Assembly: GCF_025685425.1 (NCBI RefSeq)
Contig: NZ_JAGTAS010000049.1
Span: forward strand, 1 to 64,000
Length of the DNA: 64,000 bases
Direction of reading: 5' to 3'
Origin: Terriglobus albidus
GTDB lineage: Bacteria > Acidobacteriota > Terriglobia > Terriglobales > Acidobacteriaceae
Part shown: one piece after another, positions 45,650-54,297 of the stretch
Position numbering within the stretch: position 1 is the stretch's first letter
How the letters are laid out: the number at the start of each line of letters is the position of its first letter
Program-made: the position numbers and the translations under genes
Notes under the pieces: model-generated
Database searches by the model: none
What the model was told of the DNA's origin: nothing
The model's input: only the letters and a program-made list of their open reading frames with translations

Positions 45650-46612
45650 TCACTTAAGGCGGGTAACGAATCTGGGACGCGATGAGGTAAGCAGCTTTCC
45701 GATCACGCTTTCCATCAGATTTGCGACCTCAACCATTCCTGGTGCATTGATCTTGTCGGCGGTATCGCCGGGCGTATGACGATCGTCATGCGATCCGCTA
45801 CAGATATAGAGAAACGGCACCCCCGCGGCGGCGAACGGCCCATGATCGCTATCGTCGGGATAGTCATCGCCGCCGCGCATCATACTCAGGTGCGAGGCTG
45901 TCGCTGCCTGATCGAGGATGGCGTCGAATGTGTCCCCGGATTTGTTGCCCGCTATCCCGATGATGTTCTCGCGCACCCGGCCGACCATATCGAGATTGAT
46001 CATTGTCGCGGTATCCGCCAGCGTCGCGAAAGGATGCGCAACGTAGTACTTACTGCCAAGCTCGCCTTCCTCTTCTCCTGAGAAGGCGATAAAGACGATG
46101 CGCTTATGAACACCAGCACCGGAAGCCGCGAAGTGCCGTGCGAGCTCCAGCAGCAGGGCGACACCCGACGCATTATCGTCCGCACCGGGATGCAGAGCAT
46201 GTTTCTGCTCCCCTTTTGCAAGCGAGAAGGCCGGCCCCGAGCCGAGATGATCGTAGTGCGCTCCGATGACGATGGTCTCCCGCACGGACGAGTCTGCAGG
46301 TTGCAGGACGCCGACAACGTTCTGCAGCGAGATCTCTTTCCCTGTTGATTTGTCAGGCGTGTAAGGGAATTTCTGGAAGAAGCTGCCGTCTGCCGCGCCG
46401 CTCTTAAGCCCGGCAGAGCGGAACGCATTGCGGATCAATTCTGCCGAACGCTGAAGGCCTTCGGTACCGACACCGCGACCCTGCATCGACGGTGCGCTCA
46501 GGGTCTCAATGGTCTGCTTCAACCGTGCAGCCGCATCGGTGTTGTTTTGTGAAAAGACCGGATTCGCTGCGAATGTGCAGAGCAAGATGCATAGAGATCG
46601 GCGCATCGTCAT
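45650..46612 (-). CDS. M28-family zinc aminopeptidase, exported
   Basis: A 320-residue peptidase with a signal peptide ending near PVFSQ (residue 22). The two-zinc site of clan MH is visible: His in GAHYDHLG (about 119), bridging Asp in HPGADDNASG (about 144), Glu pair in FSGEEEGELG (about 177), Asp in NLDMVGR (about 206) and His in DDRHTPGDT (about 283). Cytoplasmic-type accessory domains are missing, as in the short secreted members. It releases N-terminal amino acids in the periplasm or outside. ATG 46612 or 46606 could be the start; no clear ribosome site is seen. It is co-oriented with trhO, 61 bp upstream. Confidence 0.93.
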   Translation of the reverse strand: MTMRRSLCILLCTFAANPVFSQNNTDAAARLKQTIETLSAPSMQGRGVGTEGLQRSAELIRNAFRSAGLKSGAADGSFFQKFPYTPDKSTGKEISLQNVVGVLQPADSSVRETIVIGAHYDHLGSGPAFSLAKGEQKHALHPGADDNASGVALLLELARHFAASGAGVHKRIVFIAFSGEEEGELGSKYYVAHPFATLADTATMINLDMVGRVRENIIGIAGNKSGDTFDAILDQAATASHLSMMRGGDDYPDDSDHGPFAAAGVPFLYICSGSHDDRHTPGDTADKINAPGMVEVANLMESVIGKLLTSSRPRFVTRLK

Positions 46613-46673
46613 TGCCCAAATCTACATGGAGTATTCGCCGATCCCATTGAAAAAGTGAACCTGTCTTGCCCTT

Positions 46674-47414
46674 TTATTGAAAGTCTTCCCGGCCGACCGT
46701 CATGCGCTTATCGAAGATGTAGCACTGCCCCTGCCACTTGCTCTGCTCCTCCGGCACCTGTTCCAGGTAACGCAGGATGCCGCCACGCAGGTGATAGACC
46801 TCTTCAAAGCCTTCCTGGAGCATGAAGGCGGAGGCCTTCTCGCAACGGATACCGCCGGTGCAGAACATCGCCACCTTGCGATGCTTTGCCGGATCGAGGT
46901 TCTGGCGGACATACGTCGCGAACTCGGAGAAGCTGGCCGTCTGCGGCAATACGGCTCCTTCAAAGGTACCGACCTCTGTCTCGTAACTGTTGCGGGTGTC
47001 GAGGACCAACACGTCGTGTTGCGCGATCAGTTCATTCCAGTCTTCAGGCCTGACGTAGGTACCGGGCTGGTTTGGATCAACGTCCTGACGGAAGGTGATG
47101 ATCTCGCGCTTGACGGCAAAACGCAGTTTGCGGAAGGGCTCTGTTTCCGAAGTGGTGAATTTCACCTCGGCGCGGTCGAGACCGACCTTCTCGGTGAAGA
47201 TCGCCAAAAGCCGATCGATGGTTTCGGCAGAGCCGGCCATTGTGCCATTGATGCCCTCTGTGGCGATCAATGACGTGCCGCGCAGGTCCGAGTCCTGGAA
47301 AAGGTTACGTAACTCTGCCGCGAGAGCCTGGGGCTCTGCGATCGACAGGAAGCGGTAGAAAGCTGCGATGGTGTATTTCACGCTTCTGTTAATCATAAGT
47401 GGTGGTTTGTCCAA
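46674..47414 (-). CDS. trhO: tRNA uridine(34) hydroxylase TrhO (rhodanese domain)
   Basis: A 246-residue TrhO/YceA protein, which hydroxylates U34 of tRNA using oxygen, on the way to 5-methoxyuridine. The N-terminal acylphosphatase-like domain has GTSLIATEGINGTMAGS, and the rhodanese domain (about 115-225) has VLVLDTRNSYETEVGTFEGA and the catalytic loop FCTGGIRCEKAS. The sequence ends QCYIFDKRMTVGREDF; the Cys-rich C-terminal extension of the longer E. coli-type proteins (about 350 residues) is absent, so this is the short form or a C-terminally shortened one. ATG 47414 or 47396 could be the start. Confidence 0.92.
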   Translation of the reverse strand: MDKPPLMINRSVKYTIAAFYRFLSIAEPQALAAELRNLFQDSDLRGTSLIATEGINGTMAGSAETIDRLLAIFTEKVGLDRAEVKFTTSETEPFRKLRFAVKREIITFRQDVDPNQPGTYVRPEDWNELIAQHDVLVLDTRNSYETEVGTFEGAVLPQTASFSEFATYVRQNLDPAKHRKVAMFCTGGIRCEKASAFMLQEGFEEVYHLRGGILRYLEQVPEEQSKWQGQCYIFDKRMTVGREDFQ

Positions 47415-47466
47415 GGGCAGGAAAAACAGAAGATGCGCCGGCTAGTCGCGGGGCCGTCACAGCCGG

Positions 47467-47580
47467 GTGGGAGCAGCGGGCTTCCGCCCGCTGATTCAAG
47501 TTATAAAACGTCGGGCTTTAGCCCTGGGCCTCCGCTCGCTATTTAGAGAAGGCCCAGGGCTAAAGCCTACGGCTCCGCCC
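47467..47580. repeat. GC-rich hairpin cassette (family C), copy 1
   Basis: GGGAGCAGCGGGC TTCC GCCCGCTG is one stem; GGGCTTTAGCCCTGGGCC and GGCCCAGGGCTAAAGCC form a long second stem across CTCGCTATTTAG; a TTCGAGCTTCGCTCGAA stem follows at about 47580-47598. A close relative is at 52148-52301. Confidence 0.75.
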
Positions 47581-47688
47581 GTTCGAGCTTCGCTCGAATG
47601 CCCACATAACCTTCGCGTATGTCGGGCACCCGGGGTATGGGCTATTCCTAAGTCGCGACACACCTGGGGTCTTCGGCAGGCGTAGGCC

Positions 47689-48669
47689 TCAATGCGACAG
47701 AGACCCCGCCACAAGCGCAACAATAATGACGACGGCAATTACTCCGCCTCCTGCGGCAATCGCTGCAAACGCTCGATTCGCGAGGCGAGGCCGGTCATGC
47801 TCAACGAGGACGTGGCGTACGCCACAAGCTCCATGCACCGCGAGCGCCAGAACACCGAGGAAGTAATACGGCACCAGGCGAACACTCCATGGGTCCTTAA
47901 GCAGGTTATCGGCCGTCAGCCAGACCCAGTTGGTATCGATATGGCGGAGATATCTGGCCCGCATCACTGCACTGACGTGTGATGCGAAGAAGAGCAGGAG
48001 GTACATTCCGGAGGCGTTCTGTACCGTGCCGATCCAGCCGGAGAATGGCCTGCGCATCCTGTAGGCGAGAAGCACCCAGCCGGTTGCAACCTGAAAGAGA
48101 ACGCAGGCCAGCAACACGCTCTCTACCACTGGTGCGCGGTAGACCACACGCAGATGGCGCATAACAGCGATATGTGTTGATCCACCGAGAACCCCGGTCA
48201 GATGGTTGGCGAGGTGAGCGATGGCGAAGACGGTGATCAGCGCCGCGGAGATTCCGTGCGCAACCGCCAGCTTTGCTGGGCGTCCATCCGCATCGTCAGC
48301 AGCCGCCGGCCGTTCGATCAGAACCAGTAGCAGGAGAACGCACCAGAGCAGGACCCACACGCCATTGGCGCGATAGGGAATCCATCGCTGCGAATCGAGC
48401 CAGCCGCCAAGAAAGCTGTAGAGCGCCGGTGCGCCGATGGCGAAATAAGCAACCTTCGTCGCGCGGCGGTAAGTGTTTGTCTGCGCCAGCCGCGATGCGA
48501 GGTAGAAACACGCTGCCGGCGCAAGCAGCGTCAGCAGCAGAGCGAAAGGCGACCACGCCGCGATGGTCCAGACCAGAACCGGATAGAACAGACCAAGAAG
48601 GCCGGGAGCGGTCCGCAGACGAAGCGAAAGCTTCACGCTTTGGGCAGATATAGGTGCAGCCGATATCAT
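47689..48669 (-). CDS. Orphan cytochrome-b-like membrane protein
   Basis: A 326-residue protein with about eight hydrophobic segments. From about residue 135 it resembles the membrane anchor of succinate dehydrogenase/fumarate reductase (four to five helices with heme b): helices carry AVAHGISAALITVFAIAHLA and NHL, VYRAPVVESVLLACVLFQVA, FFASHVSAVMRARY and LAVHGACGVRHVL, supplying several conserved His. The N-terminal 100 residues add further helices. No catalytic Sdh/Frd subunit is nearby, so it is an orphan. A quinone-linked redox role is a family-level guess. Confidence 0.7.
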   Translation of the reverse strand: MISAAPISAQSVKLSLRLRTAPGLLGLFYPVLVWTIAAWSPFALLLTLLAPAACFYLASRLAQTNTYRRATKVAYFAIGAPALYSFLGGWLDSQRWIPYRANGVWVLLWCVLLLLVLIERPAAADDADGRPAKLAVAHGISAALITVFAIAHLANHLTGVLGGSTHIAVMRHLRVVYRAPVVESVLLACVLFQVATGWVLLAYRMRRPFSGWIGTVQNASGMYLLLFFASHVSAVMRARYLRHIDTNWVWLTADNLLKDPWSVRLVPYYFLGVLALAVHGACGVRHVLVEHDRPRLANRAFAAIAAGGGVIAVVIIVALVAGSLSH

Positions 48670-48756
48670 CGGGAACCGACTCTCCTGTACTTCTAAAGAC
48701 CGAGGCTACCGTATTGATCGGTACCACGGACAGCTTTGTTGGGAATTATTGCCACT

Positions 48757-48795
48757 CCCACCCACTTACGTTGCAAGGGCGGGGCACCCCCAAGC
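48757..48795. repeat. Family D repeat fragment
   Basis: CCCACCCACTTACGTTGCAAG followed by GGCGGGGCACCCCC; in the 256-bp gap before the serine hydrolase stop. A family A end-like string GGAGAAATGCTCTA is at about 48893. Confidence 0.45.
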
Positions 48796-48925
48796 TTCGA
48801 TCCATCCAGTGAGCAGGGCGAACTTCGCATCGTCATCACGGACAATGGGGCCGCCATCCTGATTCCCGAGCAAAGCTCCGCTCTATACAGTTAGGAGAAA
48901 TGCTCTAGCGATGGCGGATGACGAG

Positions 48926-50368
48926 CTAGTGGCTGGATGTCTGCCCAAGTTTGTTCAGCATCTGCCGGGCATTATCGGCATGGGCATCGAGCTGGATGGC
49001 CTTTTCGTAGTTCGCGATTGCAAGGGGATTATTGCCCGCATCCATGTAAGCTTCGCCCAGGCTGTCATAGCAGTTGCTGGATTGGGGGTGAAGCGCGACG
49101 TTGCGCTGGAAGACGGCAATGGCTCCATCGAAGTCTTTCGCGGTGAGGAGACGGTAACCATAGGCGTTCATACTGCCTTCCGTAATGCTTCCATCCTCAA
49201 GCGACATAGTGAAGGTCTGCAGGGTATCTGTGACGGAGTGGTGCAGGGAATACTGCATGAAACGCATCGCCGGTGAGTCATAGGTGTCATACTTCACCCA
49301 TGAGAACGAGGTATGTTCTCCACCAAGAGCCGTCTGGGTAATAACAGGAGCCATCGCGAGACCGTCGCGGCTGTTGGCGAAGTACACAACGGCATCCCGT
49401 CGCTTGAGGTCAACCGAAACGTAGGCCTTGAAGACGCCGTTGTCACCGTAGTGCCAGAGATAAGTACCGGAGGAGTTTTTCTCGATCGCCCAACCCAACC
49501 CCCAGAAGAGCTTGTCGGAGAGCCTGCCGGGCGCTTGATCGGTACAGATGAAGCATGTGGGATCGACGGCAATCTGCGGTGTCTCCATCTCGCGGAGCGT
49601 GGCCGGCTTCAGCCCCTTGCCGCGGAGAATGGCCTCAAGGAAACCCGCATAGTCCTGCGGTGTGGTGATAAGACTGCCGGCGACTCCCGCGACCTTCGCA
49701 TGGAAGATGGGATAAGGCGCACCTCCACTCTCATATCCAGTGGCAACCAACGGCGCCCACTCTTCATGCCAGACATAGCTGGAGTGCTTCATGCCCAGGT
49801 ACTGGAAGACCTCTTCCCGCATGACGTCTTCCATCTGCTTGTGCGTAATGGCTTCGATCGCTGCCTGCAGATAGACCATGCCTTCACCGGAGTAGCTGAA
49901 TCGTTCTCCCGGCGTGAAGTGAATAACCAATGGGCCGTCCTTATCCGGCCTCCAGTTAGGAAAACCGGTGCGATGGCTGAGCACAATGCGGGCGGTGATC
50001 TTTTCCAGGCGCGGCTCGTTGGGAATATAGGGCTTCGGAAGATAGTGCGTGAGCGGTGTGTCGAGATCGAGCTTGCCCTGGTCGACCAGACGCAACACCG
50101 CGTACGAGAAGACGACTTTACTGAGCGAGCCGACATTGAAGATAGTCTGCTGTGTGACCGGACGGCCCGAAGCCACGTCAGCCATGCCGAAGCTGTGAAG
50201 CCACTCGGTCTTGCCGTGTCGCACCAGCGCGATGGAGACACCGGGAATACCGGCCGCCTGCATCCACTGCGGAATCCCTTGTTCCAGTTGCGGGATAGCT
50301 GGATCCTTGGCTTGCGGAAAGAGGAAGACGGGCGACAGCAGCAGTAAGAGGACCGCTAGCTTCTTCAT
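48926..50368 (-). CDS. Class C beta-lactamase-like serine hydrolase with TPR tail
   Basis: A 480-residue exported protein. The signal peptide covers residues 1-19, followed by a serine hydrolase domain (about 25-350): nucleophile motif SLSK (Ser81, Lys84) in FNVGSLSKVVFSY, the tyrosine motif altered to YSG in RFSYSGEGMVY, and the third motif HYG in LWHYGDNG. From about 400 a TPR-like pair of helices (DFDGAIAVFQRNVALHPQSS, NPLAIANYEKAIQLDAHADN) ends the protein. Such proteins are peptidases or esterases acting on envelope peptides, rarely true beta-lactamases. It is head-to-head with another serine hydrolase at 50534, sharing a 165-bp region with two palindromes. Confidence 0.93.
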   Translation of the reverse strand: MKKLAVLLLLLSPVFLFPQAKDPAIPQLEQGIPQWMQAAGIPGVSIALVRHGKTEWLHSFGMADVASGRPVTQQTIFNVGSLSKVVFSYAVLRLVDQGKLDLDTPLTHYLPKPYIPNEPRLEKITARIVLSHRTGFPNWRPDKDGPLVIHFTPGERFSYSGEGMVYLQAAIEAITHKQMEDVMREEVFQYLGMKHSSYVWHEEWAPLVATGYESGGAPYPIFHAKVAGVAGSLITTPQDYAGFLEAILRGKGLKPATLREMETPQIAVDPTCFICTDQAPGRLSDKLFWGLGWAIEKNSSGTYLWHYGDNGVFKAYVSVDLKRRDAVVYFANSRDGLAMAPVITQTALGGEHTSFSWVKYDTYDSPAMRFMQYSLHHSVTDTLQTFTMSLEDGSITEGSMNAYGYRLLTAKDFDGAIAVFQRNVALHPQSSNCYDSLGEAYMDAGNNPLAIANYEKAIQLDAHADNARQMLNKLGQTSSH

Positions 50369-50416
50369 CGAAGCCTCCGATGGAAGGAGGATATACGAAG
50401 ATTTACGTAGAAATCA

Positions 50417-50525
50417 ACGAATAGATTCGTACATCTCTAAGTTCGCCGAGAAGTGAGCAGAGCTTTTCCACCCTGCGCTGCTCATAGGGCTGCTGAACGG
50501 AACCAACCTACGAATTAATGCGTAG
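50417..50525. promoter_or_regulatory. Two TACGAAT palindromes between serine hydrolases
   Basis: ACGAATAGATTCGT (50417-50430) is a perfect 6-bp-arm palindrome. CTACGAATTAATGCGTAG (50508-50525) is a 5-bp-arm one ending 8 bp before the plus-strand start. Both contain TACGAAT or its complement, so one regulator could bind both. Confidence 0.5.
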
Positions 50526-50533
50526 ATGCACTT

Positions 50534-52018
50534 ATGAAACTTCCTCGCATATTCGCTCTTTGGCTGCTTGCCGTTTGCTCTGCCTTTCTGACTGGCCAGG
50601 TTTCCGCACCCGCATTCGATGTTTCTACCGTTGATGCAGATGTTGCGCACGCGATGCGGGTGTTTCATGCTCCCGGTGTGGCTGTTGGCATTCTTGTCGA
50701 CGGCAAGGTTGTGCTGGCAAAAGGCTATGGAGTCCGCCGCGTGGGCTCGCCGGAGGCGGTTGGTGCCGACACGCTGTTCGATATCGGTTCGGTCACGAAG
50801 TCGTTTACCGGAATGGCCGTAGCGGCGATGGTCGATGACGGGAAGCTGGATTTTGATACGCCCGTAGTTCAATATCTACCCGGCTTTCGCCTCTACGATC
50901 CGATTGCGACGCAGTTGATTACGCCGCGGGATCTTCTGGGACATCGGTCCGGACTTTCACGCTACGACTTCATCCGCTACAGCACTCATCTCACGCCCGA
51001 TGAGCTTATCCAGCGTTTGCGCTACCTGGAACCGAACCATACTTTTCGCGAGACCTTCCAGTACAACAACCTGATGTATGTCGTGGCGGGCGACCTTGCC
51101 GGCTATGCGAACGGTACGAGTTGGGAACAGCTCTTTCACGACCGCATCTTTGTGCCTCTGGGCATGATGCACTCCAATACTTCAGCACGCGAGATACAGC
51201 AGAGTCCGGACTTCGCCGCGCCGCATGAGATCACGAAAGATGTAGCCGCACCGATTCCGTTCTACGACTATCAAGCCTTCGGCATCGGTCCAAACGGAGC
51301 CGTGAACTCGTCGATCAGCGATATGTTGAAGTACCTTGCCTTCCACATGGGCGACGGTACGGTGGACGGCAAGGTGGTGCTTTCGCCAAAGCAGTTTGCG
51401 CAGATTCACCGGGCCATCTCTGCCGACGGCGACCTCAGCTATGCGATGGGCTGGATCATCGAACACCGCGCCGGATATCGTCTGCTGCTACACGACGGCT
51501 CTATTAATGGATTTACGACGATGGTGGCTCTGATTCCAGAAAAGCACACCGCCATCGTGGTGTTGAATAACGCCGAAACAGCGCTGCCCAAAGCAGTGAC
51601 GGAGAACTTTCTCAGTCGCTATCTCAACCTCCCATTTCACGATCAGATCGATGCCGTCAAGCAGCGCAACGATGCGGCACGGCAAAAGAGCGCCGCTGCC
51701 GATGCGGCGTTCGAAGCAGGACGCCTGCCTCACGCACCCGCGACGCTGCCGCTTTCCGCATATGCGGGAGAGTGGTTCCATCCTGCGTTCGGCAAGGTGT
51801 CTATGACGGTGGAGGGAGAGGTACTCGATCTTCACTTCGACGCGCTCACACTGCACTTCCATCATTACAACTACGACACCTTCGCCGCGACGGATCCGCT
51901 AACGGGGCGACTGGTTGCGAGCTTTCGTCTTGACGCTCAGGGTAAGGTGACAGAGCTTGCGATTCCTTTGGAGCGGACGGTGAAGCCGTTTGTGTTTACT
52001 CGGGGAGGAGGTAGATAG
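50534..52018 (+). CDS. Class C serine hydrolase (beta-lactamase/PBP-like) with DUF3471
   Basis: A 494-residue exported enzyme. The signal peptide ends near residue 25. The hydrolase domain has SVTK (Ser86, Lys89) in FDIGSVTKSFTG, the Tyr motif YNN in ETFQYNNLMYVVAG, and the third motif HDG in LLLHDGSINGF. A lipocalin-like DUF3471 domain (about 400-490) begins LPLSAYAGEWFHPAFGKVSM. Typical of D-aminopeptidase/esterase/penicillin-binding families. It is divergently transcribed from the other class C hydrolase. No operon partner follows. Confidence 0.93.
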   Translation: MKLPRIFALWLLAVCSAFLTGQVSAPAFDVSTVDADVAHAMRVFHAPGVAVGILVDGKVVLAKGYGVRRVGSPEAVGADTLFDIGSVTKSFTGMAVAAMVDDGKLDFDTPVVQYLPGFRLYDPIATQLITPRDLLGHRSGLSRYDFIRYSTHLTPDELIQRLRYLEPNHTFRETFQYNNLMYVVAGDLAGYANGTSWEQLFHDRIFVPLGMMHSNTSAREIQQSPDFAAPHEITKDVAAPIPFYDYQAFGIGPNGAVNSSISDMLKYLAFHMGDGTVDGKVVLSPKQFAQIHRAISADGDLSYAMGWIIEHRAGYRLLLHDGSINGFTTMVALIPEKHTAIVVLNNAETALPKAVTENFLSRYLNLPFHDQIDAVKQRNDAARQKSAAADAAFEAGRLPHAPATLPLSAYAGEWFHPAFGKVSMTVEGEVLDLHFDALTLHFHHYNYDTFAATDPLTGRLVASFRLDAQGKVTELAIPLERTVKPFVFTRGGGR

Positions 52019-52147
52019 TTCTGGCAGGGTTTGAAAGTTGAAGCGTTAAGACGGTGGTTATTGAACAGCTTGCCGCAAGATGAATGGGAACTCCTGAACC
52101 AGGGTGTATCGACAAATTCAATTGATCTGATAAAGCATGAGGGACTG

Positions 52148-52301
52148 GTGGGAGCAGCGGGCTTCAGCCCCGCTGATAAAGGCGTAAAAGTAGACGGGCT
52201 TTAGCCCTGGGCCTCCTCTGTTTATAAGTGAAAAGCCCAGGGCTAAAGCCCATTTCTATATTGAGCCGATAGACCGTGGGCTGAAAGCCCACGGCTCCCA
52301 C
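52148..52301. repeat. GC-rich hairpin cassette (family C), copy 2
   Basis: GCAGCGGGCTTCAGCCCCGC, GGGCTTTAGCCCTGGGC and its complement GCCCAGGGCTAAAGCCC, then GTGGGCTGAAAGCCCAC. The 409-bp gap 52019-52427 is otherwise filled with family D pieces (52310-52392: TTCGAGCTTCGCTCGAA, CGACGAACTTCGTTCG, GGGCACCC); no gene is seen. Confidence 0.75.
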
Positions 52302-52427
52302 CCATTCGAGCTTCGCTCGAACATCCCACCCATCGCGTATCGGGTCCCCGACGAACTTCGTTCGGTGGGCTGAGTTGCGTTGGATAGGGCACCCATAGTA
52401 TGGCTATCTGGAATTTGTCGATACGCC

Positions 52428-52691
52428 CTATGGCTCTGCAAGTTCCTCTTCTTCTTCAGACGAGCGGTCTAACTGACTTCCCGGAGATGGCTTTTCAAAC
52501 GCGAGCAGGTCGCCCGGCTGGCAATCGAGAGCTTCGCAGAGCAGTTCCAGCGTGCTGAACCGGATCGCTTTCGCGCGGCCGGTTTTCAAAACTGACAGAT
52601 TTTGTGGCGTGATGCCGACCCGTTCGGCCAGGGTGTTCAGCTTCATCTTGCGGCGGGCGAGCATGACATCGACATTCACAACAATAGGCAC
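52428..52691 (-). CDS. XRE-family helix-turn-helix regulator (YozG-like)
   Basis: An 87-residue DNA-binding protein. The Cro/C1-type HTH fills residues 5-65: VDVMLARRKMKLNTLAERVG, ITPQNLSVLKTGRAKAIRFS and TLELLCEALDCQPGDLLAFE, followed by an acidic tail. It starts 22 bp after the DUF2975 gene on the same strand. The pair is widespread and probably autoregulated; a palindrome TTATCG(N5)CGATAA at 53321 upstream of the operon could be its site. Confidence 0.93.
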   Translation of the reverse strand: MPIVVNVDVMLARRKMKLNTLAERVGITPQNLSVLKTGRAKAIRFSTLELLCEALDCQPGDLLAFEKPSPGSQLDRSSEEEEELAEP

Positions 52692-52713
52692 CGCGAACGC
52701 TCCTTCAGTCAGG

Positions 52714-53241
52714 TCAGATGGTCAGTTCGTTTTCTTCTCGCATCGCCGCAGCCATCTCCATCAGCCACGAGATGACAATGACCGTCGCGCCAATGGCGAT
52801 GGAGTCCATGCGGAAGTAGAACGAATGGGGAAGATGCCGCTCGGTCAAGGTAAATGCGGCGGCGATCCATACGAGATTGGCCGCTGCCCACAGGAGAGCA
52901 GTGACACCCAATTGCCGGATCTCGCTTGCGGATGCGACGGTAAAGATCTTGCCTTCTGCATAGTTTCGGAACAACCGCTCCAGGTGGTACAGCCCCTTGA
53001 TAGGGACAGCAATTGCGAGCACCGCGACCAGAGCCATAAGGATGCGTTGATACGCCCCAAGTGTGCCTAAGGGAATCGAGATATCGAATGCCCGGACGAT
53101 GTTGCCCTTTCCAATGCAGATGCCGGCGATACAGACCAGCGTCAACAGGAACATGACCAGCAACGCTGCCTGGCAGATTCGCCTGAGGACTTGGCTGAAC
53201 GACTGAATTCTATGCAGCTTTTTCTCGAGTTCCGGACGCAT
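52714..53241 (-). CDS. DUF2975 membrane protein
   Basis: A 175-residue integral membrane protein with four hydrophobic segments (about residues 19-40, 63-83, 107-128 and 143-162) and the DUF2975 pattern between helices 2 and 3: LYHLERLFRNYAEGKIFTVA. ATG 53241 follows GGAGGG; the frame is open to 53367 without such a site. Function is unknown. It pairs with the XRE regulator downstream, a common arrangement. Confidence 0.88.
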   Translation of the reverse strand: MRPELEKKLHRIQSFSQVLRRICQAALLVMFLLTLVCIAGICIGKGNIVRAFDISIPLGTLGAYQRILMALVAVLAIAVPIKGLYHLERLFRNYAEGKIFTVASASEIRQLGVTALLWAAANLVWIAAAFTLTERHLPHSFYFRMDSIAIGATVIVISWLMEMAAAMREENELTI

Positions 53242-53752
53242 ACCCAATCCCTCCCTGGCCGACCAAATCATCGCTACAGAAGCAACGATAGGAGCAGGTG
53301 TATGCTTTGTCAATATATTTTTATCGTTTTTCGATAATTGTTCACTACGAGAGGATGAGCAGGACACTCGACGGGACTTAGGAGAGAGGAACGGTCACTT
53401 GTGGAGAGCGAGTTGTGGGACGATCTCGTATCGCAAATCCCGAATCTGTACGCTTCGGCAGTGAGACGGGGTTTTATCTAAGCTGTCAGGGACACAAGAC
53501 TTTCACACGTTGAGAGCAGAGCGGAGGATTTGTTCATAGAATGCGCCGATCTCTTCTCCCGCGCTTTCTCGAATGATCCATGCCCCTGCGTAAGTACAAC
53601 CTTGCGAGATAGTTCCGCAATCTCATGAATCGAATTTTCCTGCCTCGAAAGAGGAAGGAAGGGTCCTTGAAGAAGTTCTAAGGTGTGTCCTGGGACGCGG
53701 ATGAGGGGACTCATTCGCGTCATTTTTTTGACTCACCAGGAGGAGCTGCGTG
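53242..53752. other. Intergenic region with palindrome and micro-ORFs
   Basis: This 511-bp stretch separates the DUF2975 operon from ppa. It contains an AT-rich promoter-like part (TGTCAATATATTTTTATCG) with TTATCG TTTTT CGATAA at 53321-53337. A 26-codon frame (GTG 53401 to TAA 53481) with a good AGGAGAGAGGA site encodes ELWDDLVSQIPNLYASAV, recalling the start of some sigma-70 factors; it may be a relic. Two GGAGG sites near 53740 serve ppa. No larger gene is seen. Confidence 0.45.
53321..53337. promoter_or_regulatory. TTATCG-N5-CGATAA palindrome
   Basis: A perfect 6-bp-arm palindrome inside an AT-rich stretch about 80 bp upstream of the DUF2975-XRE operon; a candidate operator. Confidence 0.5.
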
Positions 53753-54283
53753 ATGAAGGTATTGGCTGATCCCAGTGCGCTATCTCCGACGAATGGAGAC
53801 GACGATGTACTGCAGGTGATTATCGAGACGCCAGCAAAAAGCCGCAATAAGTTTGCTTTCGATCCCGAGCAGGGAATCTTCTCGCTGAAGAAGACTTTGC
53901 CGGCGGGCATGGTGTTTCCCTATGACTTCGGCTTTGTACCGAAGACAAAGGGTGACGATGGCGACCCGGTGGACGTTCTTCTGCTGATGGATGAACCGGC
54001 ACATCCAGGAGTTGCGGTAAAGGCTCGCATACTGGGTGTCATTGAGGGCGAACAGCTCGATGGCAAGAAGAAGATCCGCAATGATCGGCTGGTGGCTGTC
54101 GCGATAGCGTCGCAGTCCTATGCGAGCATTCAGAGCGTCGACGACCTGCCAAAAAAGTGGCTGCGGGAGGTCGGGATGTTCTTCGTGAATTACCACAAGC
54201 TTGAGGGCAAGGAGTACCGGCTGCTCGGATGCAAGGGGCCGAAGACAGCGAAGCGCCTGGTCACCTCTTCCCAGGCCAAATAG
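53753..54283 (+). CDS. ppa: Inorganic pyrophosphatase, family I
   Basis: A 176-residue cytosolic enzyme that hydrolyses pyrophosphate to phosphate with magnesium. The family signature is DDGDPVDVLLL, preceded by FPYDFGFVPKTKG; further conserved residues are RIRN-like KKIRNDRLVAVA and the C-terminal MFFVNYHKLEGKEYRL. GAGGAG precedes ATG 53753; a GTG three bases earlier is in frame. The sequence is somewhat divergent from hexameric bacterial PPases (start of the sheet is VLQVIIETPAKSRNKFAF). Two small DUF3147 membrane proteins follow in the same direction. Confidence 0.93.
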   Translation: MKVLADPSALSPTNGDDDVLQVIIETPAKSRNKFAFDPEQGIFSLKKTLPAGMVFPYDFGFVPKTKGDDGDPVDVLLLMDEPAHPGVAVKARILGVIEGEQLDGKKKIRNDRLVAVAIASQSYASIQSVDDLPKKWLREVGMFFVNYHKLEGKEYRLLGCKGPKTAKRLVTSSQAK

Positions 54284-54297
54284 TTGAGGTACGTCGT

